From Tanypteryx hageni (taxonomy: Eukaryota; Arthropoda; Insecta; Odonata; Petaluridae): a DNA stretch of 64,000 bases. Below the pieces are notes generated by a model, which did not search any database, was not told where the DNA came from, and saw only the letters and a program-made list of their open reading frames with translations. Each line of letters opens with the position of its first letter. The first letter of the stretch is position 1. Positions 23,101-35,900 of this stretch are shown in pieces. The stretch lies in contig CM054117.1 of NCBI GenBank assembly GCA_028673005.1, forward strand, positions 35,790,061 to 35,854,060. The letters are read 5' to 3'. The translations under genes and the position numbers were made by a program.

Positions 23101-26100
23101 TCTATTCCAGTGATTTTTATATTGATCAAGTATTAAAGCAAATATTTAAAAACGGATGTGACAATAGTAATCACACTTTTGGTTGACTGATTTTAAAGAA
23201 AAACTAATCAACTCTTGTCCCTTTAATAAAAAAGACAAATATAAAATTTCGCGATGATTTGTTTAATAGTTTTGAGTTAGAGAACTTACAAAATTCCTAT
23301 CACATCCATACACACACACAAGCATAGACATCATCGAGAAAATTATCAAAATATGTTCAAGGGAGGTGTATTTCCATTTAAATTTCAAAATCTATTTTTT
23401 TCCATGAAAATAAAACTTTCACCTATACTACGTATGGAGAAAGTAAAAACAGATGTGACAAAAGTAAACACTCACTCCCGGTTCACCGATTTTTACTAAA
23501 AACTTATCAACTCTTGTGGCGTTCATAAAAATGTTAAATATAAAATTTCACATTTATAGTTTTTGAGTTAGGAATCTTGAAATCGATTTTTTTCGTGAAA
23601 ACAATATTATCCGCTATACTACATATGAAGAAAGTAAAAACTGGAACTGAGAGACATGCCAATGGCCTTTACCAAAATTAGTATAGTGCAATTTGATTTA
23701 TATCTAAGAATTATTATTTTTACCAATCAGTATACAATGTTGATGTAATTGTATCTAGAGACGTAACTAGCATCCCAACTTTGGGTGGGCAGCTTGAGTT
23801 GTATGGGGAGGGGACAGGATGACTGTAAAAATATGTGGAGGGCCAAACTAAAATAAAAATAAACTGATGTGGCCACCACATGACTTTCTCCATATCTCTG
23901 TAATATTTCTAAAAATTCCAAATAGGTTATATAATAATAAATATTTTAAGAAACTGCGAGAAAATTTTATAATACAAAGAACAGAAATAATCTCAAACCA
24001 TAGCCTTCTGATATTGGATATAGCCACAGATCTCCAACAATTAAGAAAAAAGTCTAAAATTTTCTTGCAGTTTCTTAAAATATTTATAATTATGTTACCG
24101 ATATGGAATTTTATGGAAATATTACAGATATGGAGAAAGTCATGTGGTGGCCACATCAGATTTATTCATGATAACAATACTTTCTGTATATTTCGTATAT
24201 GGAGAAAGTAAAAAACAAAAATAATAATATGAAAAAATGTTTTAACTATTTGTACTGTACTTGTCACACAAATGGAAATTATGTATTCCCCCTGTAACTG
24301 CTGTGAACATGTTTACGCGTTAAATGTTTTTGTGCCTCAGTACCACTCACACGTTATATCACAACAAAACAAGTACTTCTGGAAAGAACTAATCTACCCC
24401 CTTTCTTTTCAATATAATTTTAATATATAACAAGTAGGGATATAGAAGAGCTATTCATCAAATTCGGTGTATTATAATCAAATACTAATGTATTTACTTT
24501 GAAATCAGAAAATTATTTTTCAATATATTGTTATAGCGCTGCTTCTTTTATCTTTTATAAACATATTCATCTCATTTTCTCATTCTATACTTGCATTACA
24601 AATGCAATTTCTTTTAAATCTGTTCAGCCAATATCTTTCAAATTCATAGTTACATAAAAATTCTAACCTTGCTATTGTGGTAGCACTGTTTAGTCGGCCC
24701 AGTTGAAATGTTTTGGTTATTTATTTATATGAAGATTAAATATACTATATTTTGTTAAAGGAATTATGAATACAGGTGGGAAGATAGTCTCAGAAACAAA
24801 GGATGTAGCACAGGTATGGGAAGAATACATTATGGAACTATACAGCAAGCAGGCAGGATCAGCAAAAATAGAACTGGGAGATGAGGAAAACATTGAAGAA
24901 AACAACATAGAACCAAGTATTATGGAAAGCGAAGTAGAAAAAGCGATAGTGGAACTAAAGAAAGGGAAAGCCACAGGCAGCGATGGAATACCGGCTGAGG
25001 CACTTAAAGTCATGGGATCAGAAGGACTAAAAGCGATCACGAAATTAATTAATAAGATTTATGACATGGGAGAGTGGCCTCAGGATTTCCTAGAAGTAAC
25101 AGTAATCCCTCTAAAGAAGAAGCCAAAGGCAATACAGTGTAAAGACTACAGAACAATAAGCCTACTGTCACACACTTTGAAGATCATCACGAGGATTCTA
25201 AAGAAAAGGCTGGAGACAATGGCAGAAGAATCAATTCGGTTTCAGAAAAGGACAAGGAACTAGAGATGCTATAGGGGTAGTTAAAATCATATCAGAAAGA
25301 GCAATAGAGTACAGTCAAGATATCAGCGTATGTTTTGTAGACTGGCAGAAGGCCTTTGATATAGTAAATTGGGTAATGTTAATGAAGATATTGAAGGGTA
25401 CAGGTGTAGAGTGGAAAGACAGGAGAATGATCAGGAATCTATATGTGAATCAAGTTGTAAAGGTCAGGTTGGAGACTACGGACGCCTGCAGAGTAAATAT
25501 TGGTAGAGGAGTAAGACAGGGCTGCTACCTATCACCAACCCTATTCAATATATATGAAGAAAGTCTAATGCAAGAAGCATTAGTAGGCACAGGAGATTTC
25601 AAAATTGGAGGAACGATTATAAGAAAAGTAAAATATGTGGATGATCAAGTACTTCTAGCAACAAAGGAAAAGGAACTCCAGAAAATGATAAATAGACTAG
25701 TAATAACAGGTAGAAAATACAGTATGGAAATTAATACAGAAAAATCCAAGGTCATTCGAATATCAGACAAAAAAGAAAATCTCAACATATGTATTGAAGG
25801 AAAGCATTTAGAACAAGTTTCACACTATCAATACCTTGGAAGCATCATAAGAGAAGCAAAATATACGGATGAGATCAGAACTAGAATAGAATATGATCTA
25901 ACATCATCTTCTGCCGGTTATTGGGTGGATGTGCATGTATGTAAAAAATTTCTGAGGTAAGGCGAGCCAGATGAAATCACCGCAAAGGTCAGACATTGCT
26001 CATGGGCCATGGTTTGGGGATTCCTTACTTACATTATTAAAAAATATGTTTAGCAAATTATTATATTTACCTGGGATTGTTGATGACCATTAAAATGGTT

Positions 26101-29100
26101 TCTGTAAAAGATTCCTTTGTCATTTTCAAAAAATCAACACGTTTTGCCACTTTCATTTCTTCCATTCTCTTAACATTTGTATGCTGGTCAGCAAAGAAGG
26201 GAACACCAACAACCGGCACTCCATGATAAATGGCTTCCTGTGTACTTAAAAGTCCTCCATGACTGACAAATGCTAATGTTTTGGGGTGTCCTTTTGTCAA
26301 GAAAAATTTATCATTAAAAACCTTTAAAAGATTTTAAAGTTAACTCAAATGGAACACATGATGAAAAATGAAGTTTACATGAAAATCTTAGTTTTCCAAA
26401 ATTGGCCTTACCAAGCACATCTTCTTGGGGAAGCCATTTTCTTAGAAGCACATTTGATGGAACACCATCTATTGGCACTTTCGGATCAAATTTCCAAAGC
26501 ACACGAATCTTTGGTCCAAGAGCAGCAAACGTTCCCAGTATTACCTGCAATCTTTCCTTTGGCAATAACTCACTTTGTAAATTGCTGCCAAGACTAAAGA
26601 ATATAGCTCCTTTCTCAGATCCATCCAAGAAGGTCTGTATATCCTGAGAAGAATGTTTATAACATTAACAGAAACAATACCTAGTGTTAATAAAATAAAT
26701 TAGCTCAAAAATGAGCGAGACATTATCACACCCCTTTATTTATTTCCAAAGGGATAATAATTACTCCTGTAAGACCTGTACATTGCTTAATTGAAATAAC
26801 CTTGTATCACTTGATTCACTGAGATGTAAATTTCACAATAGGCACTTGAGTAACAAAAATTGAAAATTAAGTATGTACTGAATTTACCCGAATCTAAGAT
26901 TTTATGACCTAATTTCTCTCCGAATGTATTTGGTGTATAGTATTTTGAACACAGTATAGGTATACTAGTTCGTTCATTAATTGAAATGGTTTGTTACACA
27001 TTTTTTCTGAAATAAAAAGGTATTTCAAAAATTTATTTTGAAAATTAAGACTTTATTAACTAAATTCCGGATCGTAAGTTTGCAATGAAAAATACAATTA
27101 TTTTATCTTATGTTTCATTTGTTTAAAAAAACATCGGTTAAACGTGTAACCATACTTCATACAACTCATCGCGGAAATTTCATCGCGCATCAATTCGTCG
27201 TGGTTAGTTCGTAGCGCGCAAAACATCACACGATAAACTCATCACGCGTCAATTCATCTCTTGACAAAATCATCATCGTGTCTTGCCTTCCAATTTGTCT
27301 CTGGACGAATGTCTCGCGACGAATTTGACTCGCAAAGAACTGACGCGCGACGAGTTTATCGTGTGCCAAATTGAAGCGCGGCGAATTTATGACGACCCCC
27401 GATTTTTGCAAGCTGAAATTTGGAAAAAGCCTCGTCTTGGATTCGGGTAAACATGGTACTTGTCTTAGGTGTCTGCAATAGCCATAACTACATTGTAAAA
27501 TACTATATGGGCATTTCAGTTAAAAAGCAGCCCACTTCAGTGGTGATTCACTGAAAGCAGATACAATTTTTTTAGGATCTACTTTAGCGCTTATTTAAAG
27601 TGGAAGTTATAACTGATGGATACAGCTCAAAATAACAATTGAATTATAAATTTTAATAAGGAACACTAATGTTTCATTTAATTAAAATCCGCCCAATAGT
27701 TTTGGAGATTAAACACTAGGACAGAGGCAACGTGCCCATTAGGCATTCTGCTACTATCTCTTTGCTGGTCAAGAATGCCTAATAAAGTTAGGAGATCCCA
27801 AGAAAATTATTTTATTTTCACCTGCCATCCTTAAAGAAAATCGTGGCCATTTAAAATATCTAAAACTTTATATATCGGAAATTGTACATTGAAGAAAAAA
27901 GCTTTATAAACCAAAAGTATCTGTCTTGATAAGAGCTATTCTAAAAAATTATTTTCAGCTTAGCGAGAGGCATAGCAACAAAGTCCCTGGAGCATGGAAA
28001 GGGCAGGGTTGAAGCGCGTAGCCCATATGGGTAGTGCTCCTAGTAGTAAATAATATTGAAGCCTGAAATAAATGTTGGTGCAGTGTATGTTGTCCTTTCA
28101 GTTGTTAATCTGAATAATTTGGTAAGTGAATAAAATTTAATGGAGATCTTATGTTTTGCTTATCATCTTGCTCTATCTTGTGCCCATGCCTATTCATTCC
28201 TAGTTATGCTAGCGCATGAAATGGCTACAATTTAACACTTATGCTTAAGAAAAGTAATATCTGAATGCAAAAATAAGAATTATTCTTCTATTTATATTAC
28301 TCATTACTGAAATTTTTAAACATATTTATAATATCATTAACACTTACCTTTGAAAGAGGATTTGGAGGACCACATTGCATTGATCCCACTTCAACAATCC
28401 CAGGTAACTCTGCCTGAGGGCCATTTATGGCATAATGGTTGTTGACCAAGATTAAACTAATATTTGATGCAATTTCTTGCAGTGGTGGAAGAGGCTGACC
28501 TTAACATTATAAAAATATTTCCATCAGTGACATCTTACCTCATTAAAGGCATGACCCAAAAGTTTCCACACTGAATTTTTGTGGACTTTGTAGTAACAGT
28601 TTGCAATTGGCAGCACTGGAAAACATTCCTCTGACTCTCTGTCATTGGTATTGTATGAGCTCACAACCATGTATGATATCCGATTTGTGCTGTGGCAGTA
28701 TTTTTCAGTAGGTTTTGGTGCTGCTGCCATAAAAATGTTTCCAAATGTGTTGCGCCAACAAAATAAAAATTTTGATGGGAGGAAATTCAGATATCAATCA
28801 AGGAATTCAATACAAAACATCTCCTGAAATGATTCATTGGTGTGGATACAGCATGGTTCTTTCAGCACAATTAAATCTTCAGTAGACAACTCCTGCATCC
28901 CTAATACTAGAAAGGTGTGATTGAAAAAATTGAAGGTGAGTCCAATGTTGATCAGTTTTTTTATATTGAAGGTATTGTTCACTTGATATTTGTCCTAGAG
29001 GGTAAAAGAGTGAACAAGCATTGTTCTTAGAGGTCATTTGACATCTGAGGGATGCAGTTTGTTGGAAGAGGCCAAATCTTTGACTGGATTGCTAGTTTGT

Positions 29101-29861
29101 TCACAGCGCACTATCACACAGTGCTCTCTTGGCAAGAGAAGTTTTGACCAAATTTAAAATCATTCAGCTAGATCATATGCTGTATTCATCCAACTACACA
29201 TCATGTGACTTCTTCTTGTTCCTCAAGCTCAAAAATTCTTTGAAAGGACAACCTTGGAGTTAGTGGAACGAATCAAACAAAAAACAAAGGTGACCAAGGA
29301 AAATTAAAAAACCTGACTTTTCAAAATGTTTACAGATGTGGCAACACTGTTGGGAGAAATCTATGGCTCAGCATGGAGACCATTTTGAAGTGGACTATGT
29401 TAAAGTTTGTTCACTTCATACCTTTGGTTTTATATAGCATCATTTTGGAAACTTTTGGATCTCATCACATGTGTAAGACAATTATTAAACTGATAATTAT
29501 TGAATATTTATAGCAATAACTTTAACACTTGAAATATTATCATATTCAATGTTTATTTTTTTTTGATTTAGCATAAAAGGTATTATATGAAAATTTTAAC
29601 AAAATCAAATATAACCATCGGGCAGGAGTCACAACTAGAAGCATGGTCAATAAAATTGAACAGTTAGATATTTTTATTGAAGAAGCCCCTGCTGTTTTGG
29701 TACTCAGTGAGCATGGGTTATAATAAACAAACATATGTCCAAAATGAAATTATGTGCAGTTAGCTGCAGAAAAGAAAAAAGTTGGGGGTGTTATGATACT
29801 TGTTACTAGGAAATTGTAAATGCATATTGACAATTTTGAACTAGACAGATTTTAATAATAA

Positions 29862-29932
<71 letters not shown>

Positions 29933-32900
29933 AACATTGTTATAAATCTTGCACCTAGAAACAGTAAAACTATGTAGTACATCTTAGGAATATATCAATT
30001 TTCAAGAGGTAATATCTTAATCAAGTAATAAAATAATTGAAAACATGGTGCTAAAAATTATAGAGTAAATTTATTATTATTAGTGACTTTAATGTTAATA
30101 TGCTGGTAAATACTGGAAACATTAAGAAATTAATTTCATATATCGAACTGTTTGGCTTAAAGTATACCATAACTTTACCTACAAGGATAACAAATAACAC
30201 AGCTTCCTGTATAGATGATATTTTAACTTATCTACATTCTTCTTCTTTTCTCTAGTTATTCATCCTTCACTATCTGACCATTTAGCTAGCAAAATTAGCA
30301 TCAACTTAAATCATAATCTAGATCAGCGCTTCTCAAACTATGCTTCGCGACACATCAGTGTGTCACTAGTAGTTGCTAGGTGTGTCGCAAGAAATTTTAC
30401 TACCCATAATGCGGTTCACTAGCTAAATCACTAAAATTATCATGGCAATATCGAATGCTGAACCGCATAACCTCATACTCATAAACTTCTAAGATCTAAT
30501 AAATTGAAAACACAAGGAGGAGTCACTAATAATAATCTTTTAATTTTAATAAAAGGCAGAAACATGCGAAACTGCTCAATCACACGTCTTGGCTCCTCTA
30601 TAGTCCAACAAGAACAATGTCTGCTGCAGAGGCAGGGCCATTCAAAAGCGTGGGGAATGCATGATCAACATGCAGGCGGCAAATGGAAGGGGCCGCAAAA
30701 ATCGTAGAAATTGAAAACAAGCACTAGCCTCAGTGAATACATTTTATAATTTATTGCTATTTTGTATGTTTATTTTGAGTTGTATGTGTATACTATGTGC
30801 CCACTTTGTATCAAATGATGTCAAGTCACTCTCTCATAGCTCCCATGTGGCCGTTTGACTTATTCCCTGCCGTTCTCTCTTGGGGTAGTGACAAAAATCG
30901 AGTCAAGATTTTTGTAGCAGATAAGTCCTTACTTTTTCCTAAAATTTTTAACATTATTTCTTTCATATAATATCTTTACCAACAAGAAGTATTCACAATA
31001 TCAACTCAAATTTGGTTTTGGCATATTTATTTAAAGAAAAACACGATAACATCATATTTTTGTTCATCTGATGTAAAGCGAGCTTAATAGAAAATAGTGA
31101 AATTCCTTTTCATATACCATGCATTAGTTATTCACTTAATTTAATAAGAAATTATGCTGCTGTATTTTTATTTTCTACGATTTTACCTTATACCTAAATG
31201 AACAGTTGTATAAAACTCCTTAAGCCAAAAAAATTGTAGGGTAAGCCCTATGCATTTCGCCCACTAAGTGGGCATCTTCAGGGGAGAACCTGCCTTGGCA
31301 GTGAACAAGGTTCAACTGCGGTTCAACTCGCAGTTGAACCTTGTTCACTGCCAAGGCAGGTTCTCCCCTGAAGATGCCCACTTAGTGGGCGAAATGCATA
31401 GGGCTTACCCTACAATTTTTTTGGCTTAAGGAGTTTTATACAACTGTTCAACTTGGAGCCAAAGTGATTACGAGCTACCATCTACTGTTATACCTAAATG
31501 GTCACAGTGAAAAGGAGAAAGAGTCATGGATTTGCTTTAAAATTACTCAACTATATTAGGGAAAAATGCACTTAATTTTTAAATTCATTGAGAAATCATT
31601 GGATTAATTACCCAGGTAAGATGTTTCAGAAGAAGAAATTAAGTGGAGCAGAATATAAAAGGAGAAGAAAAGAATAACAAGAAGAGATAAAGAAACAAGA
31701 AGGAAGTATGTTAAAGTACTACAACTATTGCACATGTAGAAAAACATGATGAATCGGAGAAAATTTACAATGTTGATGAAGTAATAGGAGAATCCATAGT
31801 GGAGCAAGAAAATAATGCTTCTATTGGGTGTGAAAAATCAGAAGCAGTGGATGAAGACATTCCCATAGAAGTTATCAGGGATCCCAGTTGTTGGCCTAAA
31901 ATTTTGTCAAGAAAGTGGTTAGACATGTTGGTGGAAATTGGACCTAAACAAGTGACTGATGTTCCATTCCCTTCGTATGACAAAGGACGATTTTCAAGTG
32001 AATATTACTCAAGGACATTAGCAAACAACAAAAAGGTAAATCGTGACTGGTTAATATATTCACCTTCAACAAATAGCATATATTGTTTTTGTTGTAAAAT
32101 ATTTGAAAATGTAAATATTCAATTATGTTCAACTGGGTTTTCTAATTGGAAGCATGCTAGTATTAATTTACGATAACATGAAGTATCGTCAAATCATATT
32201 GCTAATTACAATAAATACTTCACGATACAGTCCTTGTTAAAAAAACAAAAAACTAGATAAAGAACAGTGTTACTTGTATGACCTAGAGAAAAATTGCTGG
32301 ACTGAAATTCTGAAACAAATTTTTGCTGTTGTTCAATATTTAGCTGGTCAGTCTCTTGCATTTTGCGGTTCCTCAAGTGAATTGTACGTTCCTAATAATG
32401 GTAATTTCTTGAAAGCAATTGAAATGTTAGCTAAATTTTATCCATATGTAATGGATCACCTTTCAAATACTAAAAAAAATATTAGCAAATTTCAGAATGA
32501 AATCATTTCTTTAATTGCTGACAAAATGCAGAAAGAAATATTATGTAAAGCCAAAAAGAGCGAGTATTTTTCAATTGTTCTAGATTGCACCCCAGACAGT
32601 AGCCATGTTGAACAATTAACATTTATCATACGATTTGTGTATATTCCAGCAATGACATAGAAATAATGGAACATTTTTTAGGATTTCATCAAAATAATGA
32701 CACAACAGGTAAGGGTTTATGTACATTAGTATTAAATGATTTATTCCCCAAGTATAGCTTAAAACTAAATAACATGAGGGGTGAAGGTTACGACAACGGT
32801 TCCAATATGAATGGAAAATATATTGGCCTTCAAAATCTTTTCAAAGATATAAATAGTCACGCAATATTTATATCATGTAATTCTCATACTTCAAATTTAG

Positions 32901-35900
32901 TTATCAATGATGCAGCAAAAGTCACTTTAGAAATTGTTCAATTTTTCGATACTGTGCAAGAGTTATACACTTTCTTTTCTTCCTCCTCATACAGGCGGGA
33001 AAAATTAAAGATGAATGTACCAAAATTCACGTTAAAATCCGTGAGCGATATGCGTTGGGAAAGTAGAATAAAAGCAGTTATGCCATTAAGATTTCAACTT
33101 GGTGAAATTTATGATACATTGATACAATTCTGACCAATATTTTGAAAAGCATACTTCAATTAGTATTTTAATCATAATACACAGGTAGTAAATTACCCAT
33201 TTACAGAGATATATGAAACATATAATAGCACAAATAAAATAAATATAGTAAGATGTTACATTAAATCAGATATATACATTCAGTGAAGTTATAGTTACAA
33301 AACAGTAATAAACTTATTGCATTTTATATAAAATATGACCACCGAAACACACAAATATTACATAAATTCATGGATTGCCTTGATTTGTTTAAGAGTAGTT
33401 CAAAAATATCTAACATTTCCTGCAGCCGCAGCTTTGAGAACAAGATGCGTAAAAAATCAACTTGACTATGAGTCGCCAGATGACCCTATCACAGATCCAA
33501 AATTAAAATATATGGTGGAGTTTTATTTTACACTTTTAGATACAGCAATAAATTCAATACAAACTAGATTTGACATGTTAGCTGACAAAGATGCGTATTA
33601 CAACTTCCTACTATTTTTTTCTGATTTAAAAGATGAAGATCTTAAAACGCATTGCAACAATTCACACGTAAAATTGACAAATCCTTCTACATTTGAAAGT
33701 GATATAAACGACAAAGAACTATTTGAAGAATTGAAATCATTAAAAGCATTAAATATTTGTAGTTGCGATCCAAAAGTGTTTCTTAAAATGATATGTAGCA
33801 GTAATATAATAAATGTAGTTCCAAATGTTGCGGTAGCACTGAGAATTTTTATGACTCTATCAGTTTCTGTTTCAACTGGAGAAAAATCTTTTTCTAAATT
33901 AAAAATCATTAAAAATTATATAAATCTACAATGCTTCAAGAAAGACTAAGTGACCTTGCAATAATTGCTGTAGAAAAAGATATTTCAGAGAGCATTGATA
34001 TGGACGATTTAATCAAAGTATTTGCTACAATTAAAGCACGAAATTTTAACATATAAAAGTTGTGAAGTGAATAAATGTGTTTTCAACGTTGTTTTTTATG
34101 TATTAGTCAAGTCTTTCAATTTTATATTTAAATTCTTAATAATAATGTATATGTGCATTTGTATACAATTATTGAAATAGAAATAAAAAAATTCTATGCT
34201 AAAATTACTCATTGTTCTGTGTTTTAAAAGGTGGATTTTCTTAATTAAAACACAGGTGTACATGCCCCTGGGAACCACAAATAGTAAACTACATTCATAA
34301 AATAAATTATTCTTTTCTGAGAATTATATTATGCATTAATTTGAAAATTATTTATAATAAAACATAGGAGAATTTTTGAATCCTTGTCATTATATGGAAG
34401 AATGTTTGCAGTCTTAGAATAGAATGCTGAAGACACATAATCGTTTTCTGCATCATAGTTCATAAATTTACTTGTTTAATAAAAACTAGAAAATCAAGAG
34501 CACATACAAAGTTCATCTCATAGAAATTATTAAAATGTTATCAAATTTCGCTATAAACTAAATTTTTTTGGAGGAATTATGAAAATGCTTATTAAGCAGC
34601 AAGAAAATGCATTACCTAATAATACATTAAACTGATTATAATGCTATCTCATGATTCTCAGTCATAAATATGGAAAAATTCTGTAAAAGGGCCGTTCCTG
34701 GCGCATTGGCTGCACACAGGCAGCCAATGCGCCAGGAACGGCCCTGTACAGAGGAATAGCTTCTCAATCACTTTTGCAGCAAAATTGTAGTTTAGAGGGG
34801 GAATCACTCTCAGCCTAGCCCGCGGTTACAGGGAAGCTATGCTCTGGTTGGTTATATTCAAGGTTTCGGCCAATGACACACTGCAGACAGTCTTTCGCAT
34901 TCAGTTCAGTTGTGGTTCTGTCACTCCCAGGATGCAGATAGGCCACTAGTCACGAATTATTGTAGCGCTTGTGATTTTCAATTACACAGTTACTTCAGAT
35001 TTCTTTTTAATTTTATCCATGGATAAATTTTTAATAAAGAAGGCAAGGAATGATGAAGAAAGTGCGAGCTGATATTTTCAATAAGCTTAATTCCTTGAAC
35101 TGTAGTATGCAGGGACAAAAAGAAACTTTAATATCAGTTGGAAATAAAACATAAAATGCAATTAATGAAAAATATACTCAAACACTGAGTCTTCAAGGGG
35201 GTTTGACAAAATACTTTCCTTCTATTTCAACAAATGGAATCGAATGAGTTATTTTGCCATTTGGAGCTTCTGGTGAACATAATTTAAACATCCCGTCAGA
35301 TCTAACACTTGCAGAAAAAGAAGAATTAATCGAAGTTTCTTCAGATACAACTCTTAAATCAAAATTTCAAGACTTGTCTTTTGATTCCTTTTGGTTTTCT
35401 CTTAAAATTGAGTATCCCAAAATCGTAAAAAGGGCTTTGGATATTTTACTTCCTTTCTCCACTTCATACCTGTGTGAGACAGCATTTTCAACATTGAAAA
35501 CAATCTTTGTATTGGATGGGATTTTTACTATTGTAATTCAGAATACAAGTAAAAAAATGCTGAGAAGCTGTAAAAATAAAAGTCTTGCTAAAAGTATATG
35601 TACAGACCTATGTCTATTTACCACCACTCCTCTTCCCTTTTTGCTCAGGTGATCTGAATCATACTCGAGGCGAACATGGTCATGTTGCACAAGTCTTTGA
35701 GTATTTCAGCCATCATGATAGCATCGGCTTTGGTGCATGATCTAACATAGGTGCATCCATGCTCAACTGTGCACATGTCATAAGTAGGTACAATAATTTG
35801 TGAGTCTCACCATTGTACTGTTTGAATAACATGTTGTGGATGTGTAAGAAAGTACATATTAATGACATTCTGCAAGGACTATTACTGTAGTTCAACCACA

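Noticed and set aside
23848..24211. Overlapping 102- and 114-codon frames on opposite strands
   Set aside because: They mirror each other because the region is an inverted repeat of a non-coding element.
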